64,000 nt of DNA from Microbispora sp. NBC_01189 (GCF_036010665.1 NZ_CP108581.1:7001501-7065500); one strand, 5' to 3'; numbered from the stretch's first letter, positions 25,149 to 33,598 are shown. The notes: a model not told the origin generated them from the sequence alone. A program made the numbers and translations.

Positions 25149-26291
25149 TCACCTCTCCGCCAGCCCGGCGGCGAGGATGTTCCTGGCGGCGTTGACGTCC
25201 CGGTCATGGACCGCGCCGCAGGCGCACTCCCAGGCCCGGATGTTCAACGACATCGACTTCTGCAGTGTCCCGCAGGCCGAGCACAGCTTGGAGGAGGGGA
25301 ACCACCGGTCGATCACCACGAGTTCCCGCCCGTACCACTGCGATTTGTATTCCAGCATCGACCGCAGCTCCCGCCACGAGGCGTCGGAGATGGCGCGGGC
25401 CAGCGAGCGGTTCTTGACCATGGCGCGGACGGTCAGGTCCTCGATCACGACCGTTTGGTTCTCGCGGACGAGTCGAGTCGACAGTTTGTGCAGGAAGTCC
25501 CGGCGCCGGTCGCTGATCCGGGCGTGGGCGCGGGCGACCTTGAGCCGGGCCTTGGCCCGGTTCGCGCTGCCCCAGGATTTGCGGGCCAGCGCACGCTGGG
25601 CCTTGGCCAGAGCGCGCCGGTCGGCCCGCTCATGCCGGGGGTTGGCGACCTTTCCGTCCTGGTCGGTCACTCCGGGGATCGGGTGGGACAAGGTCACCAG
25701 GCTGGTGATCCCCGCATCCATCCCGACGACGTCCCCGCCGGGGGTGAGGGGGCGGATCGTCTCTTCCACCAGGAGGGACACGAACCACCGACCGGCCGCG
25801 TCCCTGCTCACCGTCACCGTGGACGGCTCCGCCCCTTCCGGGAGTGGACGCGACCACACGATGTCCAGCGGGGCGTCCATCTTCGCCAGCGTGAGCCGGC
25901 CGTCGCGCCAGCGGAACGCCGAGCGGGTGTACTCGGCCGACGCCCGCGACCTCTTCCGCGACTTGAACACCGGATAGCCGGCCCGCTTGGCGAAGAAATT
26001 CGCGAACGCCGCCTGCAGGTGCCGCAACGCCTGCTGCAACGGCACACTGGACACCCCGTTGAGGAACGCCAGTTCCTCCTCGCGCTTCCACGCCGTCAGC
26101 AAGGCCGAGGACTCCGCGTAGGAGACCCGGCGGCCCTCCAGGGTGTAAGCGCGACTCCGTTCTTCCAGCGCCTTGTTGTAGACCAGGCGCACACACCCGA
26201 ACGTCCGGGCAAGCTCGGACGCCTGCTCGGGAGTCGGGTAGAAGCGGTACCGGTAAGCCCGCCTCACGCTCTGCGCCACGCCGCACATCAT
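25149..26291 (-). CDS. tnpB: TnpB RNA-guided nuclease (IS605 OrfB family)
   Basis: A 380-residue, apparently intact TnpB. It has the N-terminal YRYRFYPTPEQ segment. The RuvC acidic residues are present: Asp192 in GMDAG, Glu284 in VVIEDL and Asp365 in HDRDVNAARN. The zinc-finger cysteines are CSAC and CAC (337, 340, 356, 358). TnpB proteins cut DNA guided by the element's right-end RNA and help keep the element in place. Two adjacent ATGs (26291, 26288) are possible starts, with only a weak ribosome site; the long N-terminal extension of the open frame is not part of the family. Confidence 0.88.
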   Translation of the reverse strand: MMCGVAQSVRRAYRYRFYPTPEQASELARTFGCVRLVYNKALEERSRAYTLEGRRVSYAESSALLTAWKREEELAFLNGVSSVPLQQALRHLQAAFANFFAKRAGYPVFKSRKRSRASAEYTRSAFRWRDGRLTLAKMDAPLDIVWSRPLPEGAEPSTVTVSRDAAGRWFVSLLVEETIRPLTPGGDVVGMDAGITSLVTLSHPIPGVTDQDGKVANPRHERADRRALAKAQRALARKSWGSANRAKARLKVARAHARISDRRRDFLHKLSTRLVRENQTVVIEDLTVRAMVKNRSLARAISDASWRELRSMLEYKSQWYGRELVVIDRWFPSSKLCSACGTLQKSMSLNIRAWECACGAVHDRDVNAARNILAAGLAER

Positions 26292-26427
26292 GCCACTCGC
26301 CCGGCCAAGAATCGCACGATTGTTCGTACGGCGTTCCGCCTGGCAGACAACCGCCTGCCCATGCCCCGCTCCGCAAGGGGTCCGATTCCGCTCCCGCCCG
26401 CAGGCGGGGGTATCCACGGAGGTTCCC

Positions 26428-27750
26428 ATGAACTCACCCGCACGGTTTCCGACCGACTTCGTCTGGGGCGCGTCGACCGCGGCGTACCAGGTCGAAGGCG
26501 CGACCACGGAGGACGGCCGCGGGCCCTCGGTGTGGGACACGTTCTGCGCGGTCCCGGGGAACGTGCTCGACGGCGACAACGGTGACCAGGCCGCCGACCA
26601 CTACCACCGCTACAACGAGGACCTGGACCTGATCGCCGATCTCGGCCTGGGCAGCTACCGCTTCTCGATCGCGTGGCCGCGGATCCAGCCGACCGGCTCG
26701 GGGAAGGCCAACCAGAAGGGCCTCGACTTCTACCGCAGGCTGGTCGACGGGCTCGTCGAACGCGGCGTCCGGCCGATGGCCACGCTCTTCCACTGGGACC
26801 TGCCGCAGGAGCTGCAGGACCGAGGGGGCTGGGAGAACAGGGACACGGCCGAGCGCTTCGCCGAGTACGCCGGGATCTGCTTCGACGCCCTGGAGATCCG
26901 TGACTGGCTGACGATCAACGAGCCGAAGACGGTCGTCGACTGCGGCTACCGGGAGGGCCAGCACGCGCCGGGCTTCAAGGACGACGCGCGCGCGTTCGTC
27001 GCCTGCCACCACCTGCTGCTCGCCCACGGCCTCGCCTCGCGGGTGCTGCACGAGCGGCACCCGGGACGCCGGATCGGGCCGGCGCTCAACCTCCACCCGA
27101 CGTATCCGGCCGACGACACCCCCGAGGCGCTCGAGGCGGCCCGCCACCAGGACGGCCTGGAGAACCGGCTCTACCTGGACCCGATCTTCAAGGGCTCCTA
27201 TCCCGAGGACACGCTGCGCTGGATCTCCGAGCGCGGCCCGATGGCCGACCACATCCTGGACGGCGACCTCGCCGTCATCAGCGAGCCCATCGACGTGCTC
27301 GGCGTGCAGTACTACACGCCGATCTTCGTGGACGCCAAGGGCGAGCGGGTCTTCCTGCACGAGCGGACCCAGGCCGAGTGGCTGGAGGTCTACCCCGAGG
27401 GCTTCCACGACATCCTGATGCGGGTGCAGCGCGACTACCCCGGCGTGCCGATGATCATCACGGAGAACGGCCTGCCCACCGAGGACGTGCCCGGCCCCGA
27501 CGGCCGCGTCCGCGACGAGCGGCGCATCACCTACCTCCGCGACCACCTGGCCGCCATGCACCGCGCCATGGAGGAGGGCGCGCGGGTCGAGGGCTACCAC
27601 GTGTGGTCGCTGCTCGACAACTTCGAGTGGGCGCAGGGCTACAGCCAGCGCTTCGGCATCGTGTACGTGGACTACTCGACCCAGAAGCGCACCCCCAAGG
27701 ACAGCGCGCTCTGGTACCGCGACGTCGTGAAGAGCGGCGAACTGCGCTGA
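26428..27750 (+). CDS. Second GH1 family beta-glucosidase
   Basis: A 440-residue cytoplasmic GH1 enzyme with the FVWGASTAAYQVEG start motif, acid/base Glu165 in NEP and nucleophile Glu346 in TENG. It is similar to but clearly distinct from the first GH1, about 40 residues shorter without the Ala/Ser-rich insert near residue 320. The ATG is preceded by GGAGG at a good distance. It lies just beyond the TnpB element on the same strand as the dehydrogenase operon. Before the insertion it may have been the fourth gene of that operon. It could hydrolyse cello-oligosaccharides or remove a protective glucose from the peptide product; both are inference. Confidence 0.92.
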   Translation: MNSPARFPTDFVWGASTAAYQVEGATTEDGRGPSVWDTFCAVPGNVLDGDNGDQAADHYHRYNEDLDLIADLGLGSYRFSIAWPRIQPTGSGKANQKGLDFYRRLVDGLVERGVRPMATLFHWDLPQELQDRGGWENRDTAERFAEYAGICFDALEIRDWLTINEPKTVVDCGYREGQHAPGFKDDARAFVACHHLLLAHGLASRVLHERHPGRRIGPALNLHPTYPADDTPEALEAARHQDGLENRLYLDPIFKGSYPEDTLRWISERGPMADHILDGDLAVISEPIDVLGVQYYTPIFVDAKGERVFLHERTQAEWLEVYPEGFHDILMRVQRDYPGVPMIITENGLPTEDVPGPDGRVRDERRITYLRDHLAAMHRAMEEGARVEGYHVWSLLDNFEWAQGYSQRFGIVYVDYSTQKRTPKDSALWYRDVVKSGELR

Positions 27751-27756
27751 CGCGCC

Positions 27757-27775
27757 CGCGCGGGAAGCCCGCGCG
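27757..27775 (+). terminator. Hairpin after the second GH1 gene
   Basis: An 8-bp GC-only stem (cgcgcggg/cccgcgcg) with a three-base loop, starting six bases after the stop and lacking a T tract. It probably ends or stabilises the transcript. Confidence 0.5.
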
Positions 27776-27861
27776 TCCGCCTTCGGGGTGTCACGCCACC
27801 CGCCCGCCGCCCGCCCGCCGCCCCTCGCCCGGCGCGAGGGCGGCGACGCGTGCCACGAGCG

Positions 27862-27876
27862 GCTGAAACTTTCAGC
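27862..27876. promoter_or_regulatory. Palindrome GCTGAAACTTTCAGC
   Basis: A perfect 7-bp inverted repeat around one C. The core GAAACTTTC is the style recognised by another LacI subgroup (xylose/xylobiose-type repressors). It lies 100 bases ahead of the epimerase promoter. Apart from this and the promoter/operator pair, the 27776-28134 gap holds nothing I recognise. Confidence 0.35.
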
Positions 27877-27974
27877 GTGGTCAGGTGGGCGATTTCCCAT
27901 GCACGTGCAGCGGAACACGCCGAACGGCAAATTCAGGGCCGTTATACCGATCTACACCACAATCCCGGAATAAG

Positions 27975-28003
27975 TTGACGCGTTCCTCGGCAAGACTTAG
28001 CTT
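27975..28003 (+). promoter_or_regulatory. Proposed promoter of the epimerase-kinase operon
   Basis: TTGACG (27975-27980), a 17-base spacer and TAGCTT (27998-28003). The operator starts nine bases after the -10, the same spacing as in the NRPS promoter. Confidence 0.6.
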
Positions 28004-28012
28004 TACCTCCGG

Positions 28013-28026
28013 TGGGAGCGCTCCCA
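28013..28026. promoter_or_regulatory. Perfect CebR-type LacI operator before the epimerase gene
   Basis: TGGGAGCGCTCCCA, identical to the site at 21376, at the expected start site of the epimerase-kinase operon and 108 bases before its GTG. Confidence 0.88.
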
Positions 28027-28134
28027 CGTATCGCCCACCCCACTTGGATCAAGGGCGATGAGCTGGGATAAAGTCCCTGCACACCGGCAGATGACCTATG
28101 TTCTTGACCTCGCGTCAGCGAAAGGACTCCCCCC

Positions 28135-29025
28135 GTGCCTGATTACACGATCACCGGCGGCGGCTACCAGGCCACGATCAGCGAGCGGGGCGGCGCGCTC
28201 CGGGTGCTGCGGCATGGAGACCGCGACCTGGTGACGAGCTGGCCGGAGGGCGGGCCGGTCCCCTACTACAGCGGCACGATGCTCGCCCCCTGGCCGAACC
28301 GGGTGGTCGGGGCCGAGTACGCCTTCGACGGGCGGCGTCACCGCCTGCCGGTGAACGAGCCCGACCGCGGGCACGCCCTGCACGGCCTGGTCTCCGACCG
28401 CGACTGGGAGTGCGCGGAGCTGCTCGTGGTGGAGGACCACCACGGCCACGTGCGGCTGACGCACATCGTGGAGCCGGTCGAGGGCTATCCCCACCGGATC
28501 GCCCTGGAGGTGCGGCATGCGCTCTCCGAGGCGGGCCTGTCCACCACGCTGACCGCGCAGAACGTCGGCGAGAGCGCCGCGCCGTACGGCTGCGGGCCGC
28601 ACCCCTGGCTGCTGGCCGGGCCGGACGTGACCACCTACGAGCTGGAGCTTCCGGCCGGCCGGGTGCTGCTCACCGACGACCTGCTCGCCCCCACCGACCT
28701 GGTCGACGTGGCGGGCACGCCGTACGACTTCCGGGCGCCGCGCGTCGTCGGGGAGACGGCGGTCGACCACGCCTTCACCGGCGTGGCGGAGGGACGGGTG
28801 CGCGTGCGCGGCCCGGAAGGCGCGGTGGACCTGACCTGGGACCCGGCGGTCATGCCGTGGGTCCAGGTCTGCACCGGCACGGGGCTCGGCCACCGGGGGC
28901 TGGCCGTGGAGCCCATGACCTGCCCGCCCGACGCGTTCAACTCGGGCACCGATCTGGTCGTTCTGCAGCCGGGGGACAAGCACGAGGCCACGTGGACCAT
29001 CGCGGCCGCCAACGAGGAAGACTGA
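28135..29025 (+). CDS. Aldose 1-epimerase family protein
   Basis: A 296-residue protein of the galactose-mutarotase fold, which interconverts alpha and beta anomers of free sugars. Family landmarks include LAPWPNRVVGAEYAFDG, HALHGL, the GCGPHPWL histidine and AVEPMTCPPDAFNSG. It would act on glucose released by the two beta-glucosidases. The GTG start has AAAGGA upstream. The gene is under the LacI operator at 28013 and lies one base before the following kinase gene. Confidence 0.9.
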   Translation: MPDYTITGGGYQATISERGGALRVLRHGDRDLVTSWPEGGPVPYYSGTMLAPWPNRVVGAEYAFDGRRHRLPVNEPDRGHALHGLVSDRDWECAELLVVEDHHGHVRLTHIVEPVEGYPHRIALEVRHALSEAGLSTTLTAQNVGESAAPYGCGPHPWLLAGPDVTTYELELPAGRVLLTDDLLAPTDLVDVAGTPYDFRAPRVVGETAVDHAFTGVAEGRVRVRGPEGAVDLTWDPAVMPWVQVCTGTGLGHRGLAVEPMTCPPDAFNSGTDLVVLQPGDKHEATWTIAAANEED

Positions 29026-29026
29026 A

Positions 29027-30055
29027 TTGGACAGCAGGACCAAGAGACGACTGTCCCCCGCGCAGCTCGACGAGATCGCCCGTGACGCCCTGGGCCGCGC
29101 ACTGACCACTTCGGAAGAGCTCACCGACGGCTTCGCCAACGCCGCGTGGCGGCTCGGGCTCGACGACGGAAGTCAGGTGGTGCTCAAGGTGGGGCCGCCG
29201 CCGGACCTCCGGATGCTGACCTACGAACGGCACCTGCTGCGCACCGAGGCGATGGTCTACCACCTGGCCAAGCCCGCCGGGCTGCCGATGCCCGACCTGC
29301 TGCACGCCTCGTTCGACGACTCGGCGCTCGGCGGCGACTACCTCGTCCTGTCCGCCCTCGACGGCGTCGCGTGGAGCGCCACCTCGCTCGGCCCGGCGGA
29401 GGAGAGCGCGATCCGGTTCGAGCTGGGCCGCCATCTCGCCCGGCTGCACGCGATCCCGGGCACCGGCGTCTTTGGCTACCCGTACGCCGGGCTCACCGGC
29501 CGGACGTGGCGGGACGCGTTCCTCGTCATGATGGGCGCGATGCTGGACGACGCCGTCCACTACAACACCCGGCTCCCCGCGACGATCGTGGAGATCGCCG
29601 GGCTCGTCCACAGGAACGCGCACGCCCTCGACGAGGTGGTCACCCCGGCTCTGGTCCACTTCGACGTGTGGCCCGGCAACGTGTTCCTCGACGGCGACCG
29701 GCGCATCCAGGCGATCATCGACTTCGAGAGGGCCTTCTGGGGCGATCCGCTGGCCGATTTCATCACTCCCACCCTGTTCGGCGAGCTACGCGAGGACGAC
29801 CCCCTGCTCACCGGATATCGGAGTGAGGGCGGCAGGGCGGACCTCGGCGACGGCGCCCGGATCAGGCTCGCCCTCTACCGGGTCTACCTCTATCTGATCA
29901 TGCTCGTGGAGGACGGCCCGCGGCAGTACCCGGAGGAGTCCTACGGCCGCATCCGTGACCTGTGCACCCGATCACTCGCGAGCTGCCTCGACACCCTGAG
30001 GACCGGCCCGCGGCAGCACGGGCCACACGCCCGCGTGTCAGCTTCTCGGCCGTAA
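29027..30055 (+). CDS. Aminoglycoside phosphotransferase-fold kinase
   Basis: A 342-residue protein of the APH/choline kinase fold. It shows the catalytic loop LVHFDVWPGNVF and the metal-binding IIDFERAFWGDP. Proteins of this family phosphorylate sugars, homoserine, choline or antibiotics; the substrate cannot be read here. The start appears to be TTG with GAGGAAG upstream, one base after the epimerase stop. Co-expression with an epimerase under a cellobiose-type operator suggests a sugar kinase, but a self-resistance kinase for the neighbouring peptide pathway is also possible. Confidence 0.85.
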   Translation: MDSRTKRRLSPAQLDEIARDALGRALTTSEELTDGFANAAWRLGLDDGSQVVLKVGPPPDLRMLTYERHLLRTEAMVYHLAKPAGLPMPDLLHASFDDSALGGDYLVLSALDGVAWSATSLGPAEESAIRFELGRHLARLHAIPGTGVFGYPYAGLTGRTWRDAFLVMMGAMLDDAVHYNTRLPATIVEIAGLVHRNAHALDEVVTPALVHFDVWPGNVFLDGDRRIQAIIDFERAFWGDPLADFITPTLFGELREDDPLLTGYRSEGGRADLGDGARIRLALYRVYLYLIMLVEDGPRQYPEESYGRIRDLCTRSLASCLDTLRTGPRQHGPHARVSASRP

Positions 30056-30108
30056 ACGACCGGGCTTGCAGCTCCTCGCCGTCGATGGCCTCGACGGTCT
30101 GGTCCGCG

Positions 30109-30384
30109 TCAGGCAGCGTGACTCACTGCCCAGCCCGCGACACCGCGTGAGGCGATGTTGCGGGCTGCGTTGACGTCGGCGTGCTCAGCGAAGCCGCACG
30201 ACGTACAGGAGAACGTTTCCCGGTCTGGCCGGTTCTTCTTGTCCACGTGCCCGCAGGCCGAGCACTGCTGGGAGCTGTAGGCCGGATCCACATGGATCAC
30301 GGCGACTCCCCGGCGAGCCGCCTTGTAGGCGATGAAGCCTCCCAGCTGGTGGAAGCTCCACGCGTGCAGCGTGACCCGCTGGGG
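30109..30384 (-). pseudogene. C-terminal remnant of an IS605-type tnpB
   Basis: The last ~91 codons read as a TnpB tail: LHAWSFHQLGGFIAYKA, then the zinc finger CSAC and CTSC, and HADVNAARNI with the last RuvC Asp. Upstream the similarity ends abruptly and the frame runs into unrelated sequence, so the N-terminal three quarters are gone. It is a different lineage from the intact tnpB at 25149. The 30385-30502 interval beyond it has no gene I can support. Confidence 0.8.
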
Positions 30385-30502
30385 CTTCAAGTCAGGGAAG
30401 CGATTCCTCCCCGGCGTGAACGCCCCGGGTTGCTCGATAGATGAGGCTGAACCGGGCTCCGGCCCAGCGCGGCCCGGCCCGTCCCACCGGCCGACGGGCA
30501 CG

Positions 30503-30540
30503 CCACACCCCCGTGACCACCCAGGGTCACGGGGGTGTGG
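30503..30540 (-). terminator. Strong hairpin after the small secreted peptide gene
   Basis: A perfect 16-bp stem (ccacacccccgtgacc and its complement) with a six-base loop, 12 bases after the stop of the small minus-strand gene. Confidence 0.8.
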
Positions 30541-30551
30541 TCCGTTCCGGA

Positions 30552-30719
30552 TCAGGCGTCCAGCACGAGCGACTGCGAGCCGCAGCCGGTGCCGGTGTGC
30601 GGTTCGGCGTCTCCGGTCGCCGCGACGGCCGCCGGGGCGCCGATGGTCACCGAGGCCACGAGGGCCAGGACCATCGCTCCGGCCGCGACGCGCGGCGCGC
30701 GGGGGACACGAGCAATCAC
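30552..30719 (-). CDS. Small secreted peptide, 55 residues
   Basis: A short gene with a strong ribosome site (GAGGAG, five bases before GTG) and a strong hairpin right after its stop, so it looks real. The product has Arg-rich N-terminal residues, a hydrophobic core (GAMVLALVASVTIGAPAA) and an AVAA-type signal-peptidase site near residue 34. About 21 mature residues remain (TGDAEPHTGTGCGSQSLVLD plus a final Ala), with a single Cys. No family is recognised. A secreted signal, a dimerising peptide or a surface factor are all possible. Confidence 0.65.
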   Translation of the reverse strand: MIARVPRAPRVAAGAMVLALVASVTIGAPAAVAATGDAEPHTGTGCGSQSLVLDA

Positions 30720-30890
30720 GACGACTCCTCACAGCCGATATTCCGTTGATCACAAAATAGCGCGCCGGCGGCCGCTCCGGTAGGCCCGCTTCGCCCCGCT
30801 CCGCCGGCCCGCGGCGGGTCAGCAGGTGCTCCCCCTCCGGGTATGGAGTCCCCGAGCCGCTCGTGCGACAATTTCAGCGGGTGATGAATT

Positions 30891-32141
30891 ATGGACACGA
30901 CATGCGTGATCGCGGGCGGCGGGCCCGCGGGGGCCGTGCTCGGGCTGCTGCTGGCCCGTGCGGGCGTCGACGTCACACTCCTGGAGAAACACGCGGACTT
31001 CCTGCGCGACTTCCGCGGTGACACGATCCATCCCTCCACCCTTCAGGTGCTGGACGAGATCGGGCTGGCCGAGGCGTTCCACCGGCTGCCGCACTTCCAG
31101 GCGCACACCCTGTCCGTGGAGACCGACGAGGGCCGGGTGCCCATCGCCGACCTGCGCGGGCTTCCTGGCAAGTACAAGTACATCGCCTTCGTCCCGCAGT
31201 GGGACTTCCTCGACCTCGTGACCGGCGAGGCGCGCCGCTACCCCAACTTCCGTCTGCTCATGAACGCGACGGTCACCGACCTCGTACGGGACGACGGCGT
31301 CGTCCGGGGGGTGCGCTACCGCGACGAACACGGCGCGGAGCACGAGATCAGGGCGGCGCTGACGGTCGCGGCGGACGGCCGGAGCTCCGTCCTGCGGCAG
31401 GCGGCCGGTTTCGCGCCCCGGCGGTTCGGCGCGCCGATGGACGTCGTCTGGTTCCGGCTGCCGCGCGAGGACGGCGATCCGGGGCAGCCGTTCCTGCGGG
31501 CCTCGGCCGGTGAGCTCATGGTCGCCATCGTGAGGGAGACGCACTGGCAGCTCGCCTACGTCATCCCCAAGGGGGGCTTCGAGGCGCTGCGGGCGCAGGG
31601 AGTGGCGGAACTGCGCGGCCGGGTGCGGCGGCTGCTGCCCTTCCTCGGCGGCCGGGTGGACGAACTGCGCTCCTTCGAGGAAACCGGCGTGCTGCGGGTG
31701 GAGGTGAACCGGATCTCCCGCTGGCACCTCCCCGGCCTGCTGCTGATCGGCGACGCGGCCCACGCGATGTCGCCGGTCTTCGGCGTCGGGATCAACCTGG
31801 CGGTGCAGGACGCGGTCGCGACGGCCAACATCGTCGGGCCGGCCCTGCTGCGCGGCCGGGCGCCCTCGGCGCTGCTGGCGAGGGTGCAGCGCCGCCGCCG
31901 GATACCCACGGTCGTCGTCCAGACCGCGCAGCGGGTGGTGCAGGACCGGTTCATCCGGCCCACTCTCGCCACCCGTGCCGTACGGACCGTGCCCGATCTC
32001 ACCCGTGTGCCGGTGGTCCGCTCGCTGCTGCCCAGATTCATCGGCCTCGGCGTGCTTCCCGAGCACGTCCGTCTTCCGCCACGAGTGAAAGGATCTCAGC
32101 AGATGGACAAGGAGGAGGCCACAGGGGACGCGGTGCAATAA
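30891..32141 (+). CDS. FAD-dependent monooxygenase (PHBH type)
   Basis: A 416-residue group A flavin monooxygenase or related oxidoreductase. The FAD-binding Rossmann motif is IAGGGPAGAVLG at the N-terminus, and the second FAD motif is LIGDAAHAMSPVFGVGIN. The substrate-binding middle domain is present and the length is normal. It hydroxylates or oxidises an aromatic or isoprenoid substrate in related proteins; the substrate is unknown here. It ends two bases before the DAHP synthase gene, so the two may share a transcript. The ribosome site before the ATG is weak. Confidence 0.85.
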   Translation: MDTTCVIAGGGPAGAVLGLLLARAGVDVTLLEKHADFLRDFRGDTIHPSTLQVLDEIGLAEAFHRLPHFQAHTLSVETDEGRVPIADLRGLPGKYKYIAFVPQWDFLDLVTGEARRYPNFRLLMNATVTDLVRDDGVVRGVRYRDEHGAEHEIRAALTVAADGRSSVLRQAAGFAPRRFGAPMDVVWFRLPREDGDPGQPFLRASAGELMVAIVRETHWQLAYVIPKGGFEALRAQGVAELRGRVRRLLPFLGGRVDELRSFEETGVLRVEVNRISRWHLPGLLLIGDAAHAMSPVFGVGINLAVQDAVATANIVGPALLRGRAPSALLARVQRRRRIPTVVVQTAQRVVQDRFIRPTLATRAVRTVPDLTRVPVVRSLLPRFIGLGVLPEHVRLPPRVKGSQQMDKEEATGDAVQ

Positions 32142-32143
32142 CC

Positions 32144-33487
32144 TTGGTGTCCGTGAGCGCATCGAACCTGGACTCCTGGCGTGACCTGTCCGCGGCCCAG
32201 CAGCCCGACTGGCCCGACCGCGGTGAGCTCGACAAGGTCGTCGCGGAGCTGGCGAGTCTGCCGCCGCTGGTCTTCGCGGGCGAATGCGACCAGCTCAAGG
32301 ACAGCCTGGCCGCGGTCGCCCGCGGCGAGGCGTTCGTCCTGCAGGGCGGCGACTGCGCCGAGACCTTCGCGGGCGCCACGGCCGAGAACGTGCGCAACAA
32401 GCTCAAGACGCTGTTGCAGATGGCGATCGTGCTGACCTACGCCGGCCGCGTCCCGGTCGTCAAGATCGGGCGGCTGGCGGGCCAGTTCGCCAAGCCGCGC
32501 TCCAAGCCCACCGAGGTCCGCGACGGCGTCGAACTGCCCGCCTACCGGGGCGACATGGTCAACGGGTTCGACTTCACCCCCGAGGCCCGCCGCCCCGACC
32601 CGAACCGGCTGCTGCGCGCCTACCACTCCTCGGCCGTCACGCTGAACCTCGCGCGGGCCTTCACCAAGGGCGGCTACGCCGACCTCCGCCAGGCGCACGC
32701 GTGGAACCAGGACTTCGTCGCCGAGTCCCCGGCCGGGCGGCGCTACGAGCAGCTCGCGCGGGAGATCGACCAGGCGCTCGCGTTCATGCGGGCCTGCGGG
32801 GCCGACCCCGAGGAGTTCCACACCGTCGAGTTCTACTCCTCGCACGAGTCTCTGCTCCTCGACTACGACCGGGCGCTCACCCGGATCGACTCGCGTACGG
32901 GCCTGCCGTACGACGTGTCGGCGCACATGGTCTGGATCGGTGAGCGCACCCGGCAGCTCGACGGGGCGCACGTGGAGTTCTTCAGCCGCATCCGCAACCC
33001 GATCGGCGTGAAGCTCGGCCCGACGACCACGCCGGAAGAGGCCATCAGCCTGATCGACAAGCTGAACCCCGACAACGAGCCGGGGCGGCTCACCTTCATC
33101 ACCCGGATGGGCGCAGGGAAGGTCCGCGACGCGCTGCCCACGCTCGTCGAGAAGGTCAACGCGAGCGGCGCGACGGTGGCCTGGGTGTGCGACCCCATGC
33201 ACGGCAACACGTTCGAGGCGCCGAGCGGCCACAAGACCCGCCGGCTCGACGACGTGCTCGACGAGGTCGCGGGCTTCTTCGAGGTCCACCACGCCCTCGG
33301 CACCCACCCCGGCGGCATCCACATCGAGTTCACCGGCGACGACGTGACCGAGTGCGTCGGCGGCGGGCACGCGATCGTGGAGGAGGACCTGGCGCTGCGG
33401 TACGAGACCGCCTGCGACCCCCGCCTCAACCGCGGCCAGTCGCTCGACCTCGCCTTCCGCGTCGCGGAGCTGTACCGAGCCAGCTGA
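32144..33487 (+). CDS. Class II DAHP synthase
   Basis: A 447-residue plant/actinobacterial-type 3-deoxy-D-arabino-heptulosonate 7-phosphate synthase. It joins phosphoenolpyruvate and erythrose 4-phosphate as the first shikimate step. Clear family segments are FVLQGGDCAETF, the Arg/Lys phosphate site KIGRLAGQFAKPRS, VWIGERTRQLDGAHVEF, and the metal ligands in CDPMHGNT and FTGDDVTEC. The start is ambiguous between TTG 32144, GTG 32147 and GTG 32153, all with weak ribosome sites. Housekeeping aromatic synthesis is the default role; precursor supply for a secondary pathway is only a possibility. Confidence 0.93.
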   Translation: MVSVSASNLDSWRDLSAAQQPDWPDRGELDKVVAELASLPPLVFAGECDQLKDSLAAVARGEAFVLQGGDCAETFAGATAENVRNKLKTLLQMAIVLTYAGRVPVVKIGRLAGQFAKPRSKPTEVRDGVELPAYRGDMVNGFDFTPEARRPDPNRLLRAYHSSAVTLNLARAFTKGGYADLRQAHAWNQDFVAESPAGRRYEQLAREIDQALAFMRACGADPEEFHTVEFYSSHESLLLDYDRALTRIDSRTGLPYDVSAHMVWIGERTRQLDGAHVEFFSRIRNPIGVKLGPTTTPEEAISLIDKLNPDNEPGRLTFITRMGAGKVRDALPTLVEKVNASGATVAWVCDPMHGNTFEAPSGHKTRRLDDVLDEVAGFFEVHHALGTHPGGIHIEFTGDDVTECVGGGHAIVEEDLALRYETACDPRLNRGQSLDLAFRVAELYRAS

Positions 33488-33598
33488 GCCCGACGCCGTC
33501 ACCCCCCGGCCCGCGCGACTCCTGGTCTGCGGTGAGGGGCCGGGGTGAGGGGGGCCGGAATGCGGGGCGGCCGGGACGAAGGCGGACCGGGCGACGGA

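Larger units (their letters stand above)
25024..26410 (-). mobile_element. Lone-tnpB IS605/IS1341-type element
   Basis: A single-gene element carrying tnpB without a tnpA transposase, lying between the E2 gene and the second GH1 gene. The right end (low coordinates) has an 18-bp perfect palindrome at 25038-25055 and finishes GGAGGTCAAC on the minus strand, typical of this group. The left end contains small hairpins around 26360-26410. Both boundaries are approximate. It would need an external TnpA to move. Confidence 0.6.

Noticed and set aside
30891-33487. FAD monooxygenase and DAHP synthase as part of the NRPS pathway
   Set aside because: They lie beyond the remnant element, have no LacI-type operator, and both are plausible primary-metabolism genes; no link is visible.
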